IMG/VR virus record: IMGVR_UViG_3300034407_003071
Coordinates: 1-20,988 of that record
Strand: one strand, 5' to 3'
DNA: 20,988 bases
From: a virus
Shown here: piece after piece, positions 9,001-15,322 of the stretch
How the letters are laid out: each line of letters begins with the position of its first letter
Numbering within the stretch: the stretch's first letter is position 1
The notes under the pieces: generated by a model
Told to the model about the DNA's origin: nothing
The model's database searches: none
What the model saw: the letters and a program-made list of their open reading frames with translations, nothing else
Translations under genes and position numbers: made by a program

Positions 9001-9641
9001 AAGATATAAATCTATTAAATACTAAAAAGTTATATGTTAATGCAGTTGGACATAGTTTTGAAAAGCTAGGCTCTTCAATTCCAGCTATTATTAGTGCAGT
9101 CGGAACTTATGATGCGGAAAAAGGTAAAACATTTGCCAGTATGTTTATTGGACCAGTGGATGCTAAGAACCCAGATACTAGTTATAATGCACAAAAGTTA
9201 TTATGGCATGCGGTTGGACATAGTATGGTACAGACTGGTAATAATATGCCTAAGATTGCTGAAGGTATTAATGCTATAGATCTTGAAAAACTAGTTGAAT
9301 CTAGAAAGATGTTTGAAGCACTTGGTGTTCTTTCAAACGGCGGCGAGCCTTCTGATATTCTAGCACAAATGGGCGAATCTTTAGAAGAAGCAATGCAAAA
9401 TCTAGCGAATATGTTACAAGAATTCCAAGGTGCTGTAACTTCTGGTAACGAAGGTATACTTGATGCTACTGGTAAAATGACTGCCGCTGCAGGATCAATA
9501 CAATCTTCCGGGGGAACAAATAAACCAGGGGTAGCACAAACTCCTCCTCCTAGTGATGGTACAGTTGTTGCTGCTATTAAACAACTTCAAAACACACTTG
9601 TAAGTTCAGGGATTAAGGTTAATAGAAGTTGGTTTAGTTAA
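6087..9641 (+). CDS. Tail tape measure protein
   Basis: At 1184 residues this is the longest gene in the window, and it sits where tape-measure genes lie, after the tail-assembly gene(s). The N-terminal ~140 residues are polar. Residues ~140-520 are a long Ala/Leu/Ile/Gly/Met-rich series of hydrophobic helices with repeated AKGLAxAGLAILSLGxxLALF units. Residues ~540-960 hold roughly 90-105-residue repeats marked by GI/GVxxVxxMGxxLxNLAxGVQxM followed by LKxPTGFD; the last copy (about 915) is diverged. The C-terminus is Gly/Ser/Pro-rich. Tape measures set tail length at about 0.15 nm per residue, which would give a tail near 175 nm if the whole protein counts. It may also reach the host membrane during DNA entry. 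Function rests on size, composition and context. Confidence 0.88.
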   Translation: MAMPNLTKIFGSAFEKIGSQSTHIKESAEANVTTSQSLSVGGAVYLKLDEILIAIKELSGSAKKPDFKELAKASGGGFSMMDSLALALLAPTLRPIGKGLGFVIDAINNLEEGGEEKAKALESIFGALAKLGEVGKSIFVFAGWMALALPFLIITAMASPIIAIALGATLMAVRLATRKLDEEQMEKIKMLGDVGKSIFMFTAALALASIIMPYALKGALGASMLMIGMGMVFMLLNEMGISDTIEKTAKGLAMAGLAILSLGVALALFTFLQPLALKGLAGAMLVLVGIAFAFNMIADDNDFEKGAKGLAFAGLAILSLGISLALFQLLNPSLATLGKVMIILGLLSVQFKIIGEGAKEIKEAAFALMFAGLSIVVVALSFQLMNLVLGDSMKDPANYAGLLLVGALAVGYKFIGEQAKHIQKGAIAMIAAGGSLVVIAIGMLIMSKALKDNGWELLGMTAALITGLGLAMAAAGFGAAFILPGAAAMAVAGIALVTIGLGMMAMGKAYKSQDVKDLVTPVGGETPIKTLLMAVADGFNMWPWQAFGVATGAGAMLIAGVALITIAKSLQMFGKTADKIDLPTIGETIALMIGTLAVPFYKIGSGGKLAAIDPMTGETTEIQFSKGSFWGGNPVANGVRSVLKMGTALTNIAGGVQSMANLKFPTGFDKNGKATGFETIGGDAFKKVIKNTSMLVGSLAIPFANIGNGLKIKVVDPITGKESTIQLSGGNFFSDNPVKKGIDAVMDMGMALSNLAGGVQDMAMLKMPTGFDPKTGKASGYMKFNSKSAELVTDNTQTLISALSGTFAQIGGRPDAQSGFWGGKSTIQKGIDLVAGVGTPLVNLAKGVQDMSNLRFAKRWDKDGKAVEWYEMKDIGTVAENVKKNTKALINALTSVFSEIGGGKVQAGGWWTGYTNFDKGIEIVSLISEPYSKLGSSISAISEAVNKYDVTETVAKVKQFIGVFTTTGKADEDINLLNTKKLYVNAVGHSFEKLGSSIPAIISAVGTYDAEKGKTFASMFIGPVDAKNPDTSYNAQKLLWHAVGHSMVQTGNNMPKIAEGINAIDLEKLVESRKMFEALGVLSNGGEPSDILAQMGESLEEAMQNLANMLQEFQGAVTSGNEGILDATGKMTAAAGSIQSSGGTNKPGVAQTPPPSDGTVVAAIKQLQNTLVSSGIKVNRSWFS

Positions 9642-9653
9642 TTGAAACAAAAC

Positions 9654-9692
9654 TCATATATTCTGTATAATTTATAAATACAGAATATATGA
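9654..9692 (+). promoter_or_regulatory. 15-bp perfect inverted repeat enclosing the KTSC start codon
   Basis: TCATATATTCTGTAT (9654-9668) is perfectly complementary to ATACAGAATATATGA (9678-9692) with a 9-nt loop, AATTTATAA. The ATG at 9689-9691 lies in the 3' arm. The mRNA hairpin would bury the start codon. As DNA it could be an operator for a dimeric repressor such as a ribbon-helix-helix protein. There is no T run, so it is not a standard terminator. Confidence 0.75.
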
Positions 9693-9967
9693 TAACAAGT
9701 ACAACTTCACGGTATGGCAGCTCAACGTTAACGTCGGCATCATACAATTACGAACACAAAACTTTATTGGTTAATTTTAATCATGGGTCATACCTTTACA
9801 AAGAGGTAGAGGCTACAGACTGGAATTTATTTAATCTTGCAACATCTCAAGGTAAAGCCTTAAATGAATACATTAAAGGTAAGTATGAGTTTGAAAAAGT
9901 AGAAGCTGAAAAGGTAGGAAGTCTATTAGACGAACTTCCACCTGTAGATTATCAAATGGGAAATTAA
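9689..9967 (+). CDS. KTSC-domain protein
   Basis: 92 residues. The first ~70 fit the KTSC domain, a small all-in-one fold common in phages and named for a Lys-Thr-Ser-Cys motif: SSTLTSASYNYEHKTLLVNFNHGSYLYKEV (strand, turn, strand), then a helix WNLFNLATSQGKALNEYIKG and a charged tail. The signature Ser/Thr strand is present, but the nominal Lys and Cys are not. The domain's biochemical role is not established; some members are fused to lysyl-tRNA synthetase or RNA-related proteins (family knowledge). Its only good start codon is inside a perfect 15-bp hairpin, so its translation is probably conditional. It follows the tape measure but reads as a separate unit. Confidence 0.75.
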   Translation: MITSTTSRYGSSTLTSASYNYEHKTLLVNFNHGSYLYKEVEATDWNLFNLATSQGKALNEYIKGKYEFEKVEAEKVGSLLDELPPVDYQMGN

Positions 9968-9971
9968 AAAA

Positions 9972-10408
9972 CTAGTTCTTTAGCCGAACAAATAAAAATA
10001 ATAAAAATAATAAACATATGGAAGAGCAAATAATTGCATTTGGTTTAGGTGTAGTGGTAGTATTAACAATAGTTGGTATTATTGGTATGTTTAAGTCAGT
10101 GAATAAAATAAAAATAATTAGAGATGACATAAATGGAATCTCATTAGATATCGTAGATTTAGAAAGTAAAATTAATTCTAGACTAGAACATCTGGATGAA
10201 AGAATTGATAATGAAATTGATAGACTGCACGATATTGAAGATAAACTATATAAGTATATAGATTCTAGAACTGATAAAATGGAATCTAGGTGCGATAATA
10301 AATTTAATGATAATACTGTATTTGTAGATGGACTATATAATACTATTGCAGATATTAAACAAAAAATAAAATCAAAACTTAAATAATTAAACTAGGCTAA
10401 AGGACTAG
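9972..10408 (+). repeat. 14-bp inverted repeat arms flanking the coiled-coil gene
   Basis: CTAGTTCTTTAGCC at 9972-9985 can pair over its whole length with GGCTAAAGGACTAG at 10395-10408, allowing one G-U wobble. The 3' arm ends on the first base of tRNA-Ser. The arms bracket the gene at 10018-10386. They may form a long-range RNA stem tied to tRNA processing, or may be chance. Confidence 0.4.
10018..10386 (+). CDS. Membrane-anchored coiled-coil protein
   Basis: 122 residues. An N-terminal transmembrane segment (about 5-25, IIAFGLGVVVVLTIVGIIGMF) with a very short acidic head is followed by a basic patch and a long charged heptad-rich helix (about 35-120: ISLDIVDLESKINSRLEHLDERIDNEIDRL). One anchored end plus a rod is also seen in inner-membrane spanin subunits, but no partner outer-membrane lipoprotein is visible nearby. 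I give no function. It lies just upstream of tRNA-Ser and between the inverted repeat arms. No Shine-Dalgarno precedes the ATG; the leader is a run of AAAATAATA repeats. Confidence 0.75.
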   Translation: MEEQIIAFGLGVVVVLTIVGIIGMFKSVNKIKIIRDDINGISLDIVDLESKINSRLEHLDERIDNEIDRLHDIEDKLYKYIDSRTDKMESRCDNKFNDNTVFVDGLYNTIADIKQKIKSKLK

Positions 10409-10492
10409 GAGAGGTGGCAGAGTGGTCGAATGCACCAGTCTTGAAAACTGGCGTACTGCAAGGTACCGGGGGTTCGAATCCCTCCCTCTCCG
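10408..10492 (+). tRNA. tRNA-Ser (UGA anticodon)
   Basis: Complete class II cloverleaf: acceptor GGAGAGG / CCTCTCC, anticodon stem CCAGT / ACTGG with loop CTTGAAA (anticodon TGA), a long variable arm, and T arm with TTCGAAT. CCA is not encoded. Reads UCA. Confidence 0.97.
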
Positions 10493-10507
10493 CAAAAAAT
10501 AAATAAT

Positions 10508-10789
10508 ATGACAAAGGAATCAATTATAGAAAGATTATTAGAACAAGGACACATTGTTATTGGATGTGCTGATAGAATCCTAAATAAGAAGGGTGAATAT
10601 CTACAAGACATTGAAGATTTACACAGAGATGGTCCAATAACAACACACGAAGCGGTATTGTTACTAAGAGATTGTGTTGGCTTTCATGAAAATAACCAAT
10701 GGCAACAGCCACATATAACATATCCATGGACCCCAAATGAAACGGGAACTCCTCCAAATATATGGTATTCAACCACAACAGAGCTGTAA
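10508..10789 (+). CDS. Hypothetical protein, 93 residues
   Basis: Not recognised. An N-terminal helix pair (about 1-30, [23 protein letters not shown]) and a second helix ([14 protein letters not shown], about 46-60) precede a Trp/Pro/Thr-rich tail likely to be extended. No membrane segment or catalytic motif is visible. It starts 16 nt after tRNA-Ser and is joined to the next gene by a TAATATG junction, so the small genes from here to 11148 probably form one translated string, possibly co-transcribed with tRNA-Ser. Confidence 0.7.
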   Translation: MTKESIIERLLEQGHIVIGCADRILNKKGEYLQDIEDLHRDGPITTHEAVLLLRDCVGFHENNQWQQPHITYPWTPNETGTPPNIWYSTTTEL

Positions 10790-10790
10790 T

Positions 10791-11003
10791 ATGACTGATG
10801 CAGATTTTATACACAAACACATAGAAGTAATCTTAGATATACCTGGAGATTTAAGTTCAGGTATTAATGGATGCGTCCGCGAAAGTGCATATGAAAGAGT
10901 ATGTGAAATACTTAAAGCAAATGGAGCAGGTGAGCCTATTATAGAACATGTGATTAAAGATTCAGAAGTAGAAACAACTTATTTAGTAAGCAATGGCAAG
11001 TGA
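10791..11003 (+). CDS. Hypothetical protein, 70 residues
   Basis: Not recognised. The start at 10791 is preferred over the in-frame ATG at 10737, because it gives the same stop-T-ATG junction seen at five other gene pairs and avoids a 53-nt overlap with the previous gene. The product starts MTDADFIHKHIEVILDIPGD, contains one likely helix (SAYERVCEILKANG), and ends in a short strand region (VETTYLVSNGK). Acidic overall and probably cytoplasmic. A TGATATG junction links it to the next gene. Confidence 0.65.
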   Translation: MTDADFIHKHIEVILDIPGDLSSGINGCVRESAYERVCEILKANGAGEPIIEHVIKDSEVETTYLVSNGK

Positions 11004-11004
11004 T

Positions 11005-11148
11005 ATGATTTTTTGGGATGAAATGTGGAATCAAAGCAACTCTACTGAGCCTAACGTAGAAAATCCTAAAACAGACGAATGTTGTGGTGAATGGGATAAA
11101 CTTGGAAGATGTGCTTGTTTAGATAAGGACAAAGTTTCTACAAAATAA
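11005..11148 (+). CDS. Cys-rich microprotein, 47 residues
   Basis: A short gene starting one base after the previous stop (TGATATG). The product is MIFWDEMWNQSNS... with a CC-x(9)-C-x-C cluster (DECCGEWDKLGRCACLD, about residues 24-40). Four closely placed cysteines suggest a small metal-binding knuckle or disulphide site; this is inference. The in-frame ATG at 10993 would add four residues and overlap the previous gene. The promoter-like element at 11149 follows at once, so this ends its transcription unit. No family recognised. Confidence 0.55.
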   Translation: MIFWDEMWNQSNSTEPNVENPKTDECCGEWDKLGRCACLDKDKVSTK

Positions 11149-11149
11149 T

Positions 11150-11206
11150 TGCCAAAAAGTTTTTTAGTGTCATATATTTTGTTTATATTAGTACTATAAT
11201 TAAAAC
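11150..11206 (+). promoter_or_regulatory. Host-type promoter-like element, copy 1
   Basis: The layout TGCCAAAAAGTTTTTTA, GTCATA, TTTTG, TATATTAG, then ATAATTAAAACA is shared with the elements at 16399 and 16765, all just before a start codon. TATATTAG (11184-11191) could serve as a Bacteroidota-type -7 element (TAnnTTTG consensus, known). It drives the gene at 11215. Confidence 0.5.
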
Positions 11207-11214
11207 AGATCATT

Positions 11215-11535
11215 ATGAAATCAATTAAAGTATTAAACTCCGGAGATATTTATGGCCAAACTAATGGCTCATCTAACAAAGGGCATTTACATAACACAAC
11301 TTATAATGACTTATATAGAGTCCTAGGAGAACCAACCTGGAAACCAGAAGATTCTGGCGATGGTAAAGTTCAATATGAATGGGTAGTAGAATTTGAAGGA
11401 GATATTTTTACAATCTATGATTGGAAAACATTTGATGAAAGCTATACATTAGAACAACTAACCACATGGAGCATTGGTGGTAAAGTTTATTCAGGATATT
11501 TTGAAACATTTATTAAAACACTTCTAAAAAAATAA
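11215..11535 (+). CDS. Conserved-looking phage protein of unknown function, 106 residues
   Basis: The core YNDLYRVLGEPTWKPEDSGDGKV, then YEWVVEFEGDIFTIYDWK, matches in style a small protein type seen in many phages (a Gly-Glu/Pro-Pro-Thr turn, then a strand ending in TIYDWK/TIYDYK); I know of no assigned function. The predicted fold is mixed, with four or five strands and a C-terminal helix (YFETFIKTLLKK). It has its own promoter-like element 10-65 nt upstream and leads a string of genes (Fpg, phosphoesterase and small proteins) with gaps of 1-16 nt, so it may be the first gene of that operon. Confidence 0.7.
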   Translation: MKSIKVLNSGDIYGQTNGSSNKGHLHNTTYNDLYRVLGEPTWKPEDSGDGKVQYEWVVEFEGDIFTIYDWKTFDESYTLEQLTTWSIGGKVYSGYFETFIKTLLKK

Positions 11536-11539
11536 AGAT

Positions 11540-12391
11540 ATGCCAGAATTAGCAGAACTAAAATTAACAGCAGACTATATTAATTCCAATTGTGGAAACA
11601 TTAAACATATCAATATAGAGAAGAACCCAGTCCACAAGGGAGATGATATTAATATATCTTTCACTGAATTCACGATAGTTGCTGAGAGTCGAGGTAAGGA
11701 GCTTCTACTATGGCTTAAAGACTCTAACTCAGATCAATTCATAACCATACAGATGACAATGGGTATGAGTGGTCACTTTCAAGTTACAAATACTGGCCAA
11801 GAGCCAAAACACGCACACCTTAAATTTTATAGAAAGGATGGAACTACTCTTTCCTTTGTAGATGTAAGGCGTTTCGGTAATTGGAAGCAGGGTATTACAT
11901 GGAAAGACAACAGAGGCCCAGACCCGACAACAGAGCCGCGTGAATTCTTTTTGAATATAATGACGAACCTTACGAACCGAGCTTTTAAGAAGCCACTCTA
12001 TGAAGTTCTTATGAATCAAAAATACTTTAATGGAATTGGAAACTATTTAAGAGCTGAGATTATTTATAGAGCTGGGGATGTGGATCCTTTTTTACCAGCA
12101 GGGCAGCAGATTGCCAAGTACCCTAAGATCTTACAATTATGTGAAGATGTGCCTAATTTAGCTTATCAAAAAGGTGGTGGGAGTATTAAAGACTGGAAGA
12201 ATCCATTTACAAGTCAAGCATCAGAAAAGTTCTTCTTATGTTATGGAAATAAAGAAGATATGGATACGAGAAAGGATAAGAATGGTAGAACTTTCTGGTA
12301 TGAGCCTAAGTGGAATGCTCCAACACATAGAGACGATCTTAAAGATTGGGATTATTATAGCGGGCTACCTTCAGTATCGTCATACGCTTAA
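11540..12391 (+). CDS. Fpg/Nei-family DNA glycosylase-AP lyase with zinc-less finger
   Basis: A base-excision repair enzyme that removes oxidised bases and cuts the AP site. The N-terminus MPELAEL keeps the catalytic Pro2 and Glu3. SRGKELLLWL carries the conserved Lys (about 53). A helix-two-turn-helix segment is clear (NGIGNYLRAEIIYRAGDVDPF). At the C-terminus the usual four-Cys zinc finger is missing: FFLCYGNKEDMDTRKDKNGRTFWYEPKW keeps the GRTFWY strand with the DNA-contacting Arg (about 250) but has only one Cys. That is the zinc-less finger type known from NEIL1, plant Fpg and mimivirus Nei1. Length (283) is normal. Substrate preference cannot be read from sequence. It starts four bases after the previous gene. 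Confidence 0.9.
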   Translation: MPELAELKLTADYINSNCGNIKHINIEKNPVHKGDDINISFTEFTIVAESRGKELLLWLKDSNSDQFITIQMTMGMSGHFQVTNTGQEPKHAHLKFYRKDGTTLSFVDVRRFGNWKQGITWKDNRGPDPTTEPREFFLNIMTNLTNRAFKKPLYEVLMNQKYFNGIGNYLRAEIIYRAGDVDPFLPAGQQIAKYPKILQLCEDVPNLAYQKGGGSIKDWKNPFTSQASEKFFLCYGNKEDMDTRKDKNGRTFWYEPKWNAPTHRDDLKDWDYYSGLPSVSSYA

Positions 12392-12403
12392 AATATTTAA
12401 ATT

Positions 12404-13093
12404 ATGAAAAACAATATGAGAATTTGGCACATTAGTGATACACACACATTCCACGAATTACTGGAGATACCTGAAGATATTGATATGGTAATTCATAGTG
12501 GAGACTGTAGTAACCCAAGAGACCCTTACAATAACGAACCAGAAGTTAGAGGATTTATTGATTGGTTCGCCGGTCTACCTATAAAACATAAAATATTTAT
12601 TGCAGGTAATCACGATACTTCAATTGAAAAAGGGTTAGTAACTAAAGCAGATTTTACTGATCATGCTATTCACTATCTTGAAAATGAAACTATTGAAATA
12701 GAAGGTATTAAGATCTTTGGCTCACCACATACTCCTCAGTTCGGACAATGGGCTTTCATGAAGGCAAGAACTAAGTTAGATAGAATTTGGGGGAGAGCAA
12801 TTCCGGATGATGCTGATATTATTATTTGCCATGGTCCTCCAAGAGGAATGTTAGACCTATCATATGATCAAAATCGTAATTTAGAATTCTGTGGAGATAA
12901 ATCACTAATGAATAGGGTAAAGGAAGTAAAACCAATCTTAGTATTATTTGGGCACATACATAATTGTGCTGATATTATTAACGCAGGAACAAGAACTATC
13001 CCAGAATTATATACAATATTCTCAAACGGTTCTGTTGTAACTGATGGTAAGTTTGGTAAATTAAGTAGTAACGGAAACATTTTAAAAATATAA
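12404..13093 (+). CDS. Calcineurin-like metallophosphoesterase, MPPED type
   Basis: 229 residues with a complete set of metal ligands: D-T-H (Asp12, His14), SGDC (Asp34), GNHD (Asn69, His70), CHGPP (His143) and GHIH (His184, His186). The surrounding pattern (ISDTH..., IHSGDCSNP, IDWFAGLPIKHKIFIAGNHD, then GSPHTPQFGQWAF) resembles the MPPED1/2 branch, whose members hydrolyse phosphodiesters, including cyclic nucleotides, in vitro. In a phage it might act on cyclic-nucleotide signals or RNA ends, but that is speculation. Cytoplasmic, with no signal peptide. ATG at 12404 or 12416 (Met5) are both possible. A TAATATG junction ties it to the next gene. Confidence 0.9.
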   Translation: MKNNMRIWHISDTHTFHELLEIPEDIDMVIHSGDCSNPRDPYNNEPEVRGFIDWFAGLPIKHKIFIAGNHDTSIEKGLVTKADFTDHAIHYLENETIEIEGIKIFGSPHTPQFGQWAFMKARTKLDRIWGRAIPDDADIIICHGPPRGMLDLSYDQNRNLEFCGDKSLMNRVKEVKPILVLFGHIHNCADIINAGTRTIPELYTIFSNGSVVTDGKFGKLSSNGNILKI

Positions 13094-13094
13094 T

Positions 13095-13382
13095 ATGGCA
13101 GAAATTAAAATTAAAGAAAGTGCACGTATAAAATACCAGAGCACTACATGGCAAGGCAATGTTGAAATTAATGGTGAATCTATCGAATACAGATGGTCTG
13201 AGGATGATAATGGAGCTGAGCTCTATGTTTTTACCAAAGGTGACGGATGGAATGAAGTTCCAACAGATGAAGGAAACTATGCGGTATTATATACTGCGAT
13301 TATGGAATGGGGAGACCCTACTGAATTCGGCGAAGATGGTGAAGTTATTGAAATAGATGACATAATGATCGGCGAGTATTAA
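13095..13382 (+). CDS. Hypothetical acidic protein, 95 residues
   Basis: Not recognised. The sequence reads as a small beta-rich protein: ARIKYQSTTWQGNVEINGESIEYRWSEDDNGAELYVFTKG alternates like paired strands, followed by a short helix (NYAVLYTAIMEWG) and a very acidic tail (EFGEDGEVIEIDDIMIGEY). The acidity would suit an inhibitor or nucleic-acid mimic, but nothing specific supports this. It starts one base after the phosphoesterase stop, so the two are probably translationally coupled. Confidence 0.7.
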   Translation: MAEIKIKESARIKYQSTTWQGNVEINGESIEYRWSEDDNGAELYVFTKGDGWNEVPTDEGNYAVLYTAIMEWGDPTEFGEDGEVIEIDDIMIGEY

Positions 13383-13398
13383 TTACGAATTATTTAAA

Positions 13399-13677
13399 AT
13401 GAAAAAAACAGTTAATTTACCAAAAGAACAAAAACAAATTATAGTAGATGCGCTTAGAGCATATCAAACTGCAGTTAGATCTTTAATATCACCAACGGAG
13501 AGTCAAGAATTAATCTTTAAAGATTTTGATATGACAGGTTTAATTGGAATGTTTAAAGATACTAATATAGATATTAGAGTAGAATTGCCAGAAGCACTTC
13601 ATGATGGTTTTGTACACGAACATGGCGTAGATTTCCCAATCTATTCTACTGAAGGAAATTCATTTAGAGAACAATAG
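13399..13677 (+). CDS. Hypothetical protein, 92 residues
   Basis: Not recognised. The N-terminal half is helical (LPKEQKQIIVDALRAYQTAVRSLIS, about 7-31); the remainder has a short helix (MTGLIGMFKDT) and an acidic, His-containing tail (EALHDGFVHEHGVDF). No membrane segment and no catalytic motif is clear. Its TAG stop is followed by T and the ATG of the oxidoreductase gene, so the two are likely co-translated. Confidence 0.7.
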   Translation: MKKTVNLPKEQKQIIVDALRAYQTAVRSLISPTESQELIFKDFDMTGLIGMFKDTNIDIRVELPEALHDGFVHEHGVDFPIYSTEGNSFREQ

Positions 13678-13678
13678 T

Positions 13679-14263
13679 ATGAATAATTTAATAATAATAG
13701 CACACCCAGACAAGAAGTCATTTTGTTATAATGGAATCTATAAGACCATTCTAAAAACATTAAAGGAGAACAAAGAAGATATTAAAGTTCTAGACTTATA
13801 TAGAGATGATTTCTCTCAATCTAGAAAAAAACTTATTAAAGGATATCAAGAAGCAGTAACATGGTCTGATAGAATCTATTTTGTCTCACCTGTCTGGTGG
13901 TTTAGATTAACTCCAAGAATGGAAATCTTTTTTGATGAAGTAATGACACCTGGATTTGCATATAAATTTGTGCCTATCTTTGGCAAGTACGCTTATCCTA
14001 AGCCATTCTTAAGTGATAAAAAAGTTAGAACATATATTACACACGGTGCTCCGGCATTGCCAGTAAAGACGCTCTATTTAAACTCAGTTAAACTAAGATT
14101 GGTAATGGGAGTCTTTACATTTGTATTTGGGTGGAAAGCTTCCAGATGGTTTAAGACAAAACAGTTTTGGTCGGTTCCATTTGAGACTGACGCCAAACGC
14201 GCAAAATATCTAGAGACGATAGTAAAGGATGTTAAAAAAGACATAGGAATAAGAAACAATTAA
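13679..14263 (+). CDS. Flavodoxin-fold NAD(P)H oxidoreductase (KefF/NQO1-like)
   Basis: 194 residues. N-terminal NLIIIAHPDKKSFCYNGI is the first strand and phosphate-binding loop of the NAD(P)H:quinone oxidoreductase/KefF family (I-x-AHP-x(3)-S). The family's middle signature is also present: SDRIYFVSPVWWFRLTPRMEIFFDEVMTPGFAY (a P-x-WWF-x-P segment, then D-x-V and GFAY). These flavoproteins reduce quinones or other small acceptors with two electrons. It is unusual in a phage and may adjust host redox state or be an acquired host gene; both are inference. Composition is like its neighbours, which argues against very recent transfer. Confidence 0.87.
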   Translation: MNNLIIIAHPDKKSFCYNGIYKTILKTLKENKEDIKVLDLYRDDFSQSRKKLIKGYQEAVTWSDRIYFVSPVWWFRLTPRMEIFFDEVMTPGFAYKFVPIFGKYAYPKPFLSDKKVRTYITHGAPALPVKTLYLNSVKLRLVMGVFTFVFGWKASRWFKTKQFWSVPFETDAKRAKYLETIVKDVKKDIGIRNN

Positions 14264-14284
14264 ATATTTGCCAATATAATATAC

Positions 14285-14758
14285 ATGAAGATAATCTTAG
14301 TAGGAAAGGCCGCTAGTGGTAAAGATTTTTTAAAGAGTAAAATGGAACGCAAAGGTTTTAGAACCGGAGTAAGTCATACAACAAGACCAGCTCGACCTGG
14401 TGAAGTTGATGGCGTGGATTATCATTTTATAGATGACGTTAAGTTTATTGAAATGATAGGGCAAGAAGAGTTTATTGAGTATATGGAATTCAATGGATGG
14501 TTTTATGGACAAACAGAAGAGGATTTTAATGCATCAGATATTATGATAATGTCTAAGGATGGTTTAGATATGCTTCCTAAAGTTTATAGAGATCAATGTA
14601 TTGTAATCTATCTAGATGTCCCAATGGCAGAAAGACTTAAAAGACTCTCAAGTAGAGATGATAAAAACGATAGTATTGAGAGAAGGATTACCACAGATGA
14701 AAAACAATTCCATGGATTTACCGATTATGAAATTAGAATTACTAACCCAGATTTTTAA
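14285..14758 (+). CDS. Guanylate kinase-like nucleoside monophosphate kinase
   Basis: 157 residues, shorter than the usual 180-210. The P-loop is GKAASGKD (residues 7-14), with Asp where Ser/Thr is normal; a GKD loop is also known in T4 deoxynucleotide kinase. The GMP-binding segment is very well kept: SHTTRPARPGEVDGVDYHF, then FIEYMEFNGWFYG. The lid Arg residues (RLKRLSSRDD, then ERRI) follow. It would convert GMP/dGMP to the diphosphate for phage DNA synthesis. The C-terminal helix is short because the protein stops at NPDF. The stop overlaps the next promoter motif (14758). Start chosen at the first ATG, 21 nt after the oxidoreductase. Confidence 0.88.
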   Translation: MKIILVGKAASGKDFLKSKMERKGFRTGVSHTTRPARPGEVDGVDYHFIDDVKFIEMIGQEEFIEYMEFNGWFYGQTEEDFNASDIMIMSKDGLDMLPKVYRDQCIVIYLDVPMAERLKRLSSRDDKNDSIERRITTDEKQFHGFTDYEIRITNPDF

Positions 14759-14767
14759 GATATATAA
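14758..14767 (+). promoter_or_regulatory. Candidate phage late promoter motif, copy 4 (AGATATATAA)
   Basis: Its first A is the last base of the kinase stop codon; the next ATG (14804) is 36 nt downstream after an A-rich leader. Function inferred from the motif set. Confidence 0.5.
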
Positions 14768-14803
14768 AAAACAAGAAAATTTAAAATTTAAAAAACAAGT
14801 AAA

Positions 14804-15322
14804 ATGAGTAAAGAATTAAAGAAATTACAAGCAACTCAAAAAGAGTTAGAAACTAAAGTTGACGCAATGCAGACTGAAGCTGCTGAGAAATTATTCGTAG
14901 TAAACTTAGAAGATAAGGCTATGATTAAAACCATGATGGACCACTTAGATAAGTCTTATACATGGAAAACTCAAAATGCTGCAATTATTGTAACTTTGCA
15001 TGATACATTAAAAGCAAGGCGTAAAGAATTAGCAGGTGATGCAGAAACTACTGAAGCTACAGTTAGCCTTAGAGGCCATGAATTAAATGGACTTTACCAA
15101 GCTTTATTAAACTGTGAAGGAACTGGAGTTGAAAATGCTCGCAGGTTTATTACAATGCTAACAATGGTTGGGCAAACAGTTGGAGAGGCAATGCAAGAGC
15201 TTAGTGCTTTAAATGAAACTATTAAGGCTGCACATACTGAACTAGCAGAAGCTGAAAAGGCAGTAAGAGAATTTGGCTTGGAAGTTGAAAAGGTAGAAGC
15301 TACTTTAGAACCTGTAAAGTAA
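14804..15322 (+). CDS. Coiled-coil protein, 172 residues
   Basis: Not recognised. Helix-rich throughout: an N-terminal coiled coil (about 1-30, KELKKLQATQKELETKVDAMQTEAAEKL), a central helical domain (about 40-130) and a C-terminal coiled coil (about 133-168, LSALNETIKAAHTELAEAEKAVREFGLEVEKVE). The two coils could fold back on each other. No membrane segment. A candidate late promoter lies upstream, so it may be abundant late, perhaps structural (inference). Its stop overlaps the start of the nuclease-like gene by one base (TAATG), which indicates coupled translation of the pair. Confidence 0.75.
   Translation: MSKELKKLQATQKELETKVDAMQTEAAEKLFVVNLEDKAMIKTMMDHLDKSYTWKTQNAAIIVTLHDTLKARRKELAGDAETTEATVSLRGHELNGLYQALLNCEGTGVENARRFITMLTMVGQTVGEAMQELSALNETIKAAHTELAEAEKAVREFGLEVEKVEATLEPVK

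Noticed and set aside
10405-10611. Minus-strand open frame over tRNA-Ser (and similar ones over 17533-17754 and 18054-18242)
   Set aside because: These are classic spurious frames read antisense through tRNA genes.
10737-10790. Start of the 70-residue gene at the ATG at 10737
   Set aside because: It would overlap the preceding gene by 53 nt; the ATG at 10791 matches the recurring stop-T-ATG junction.
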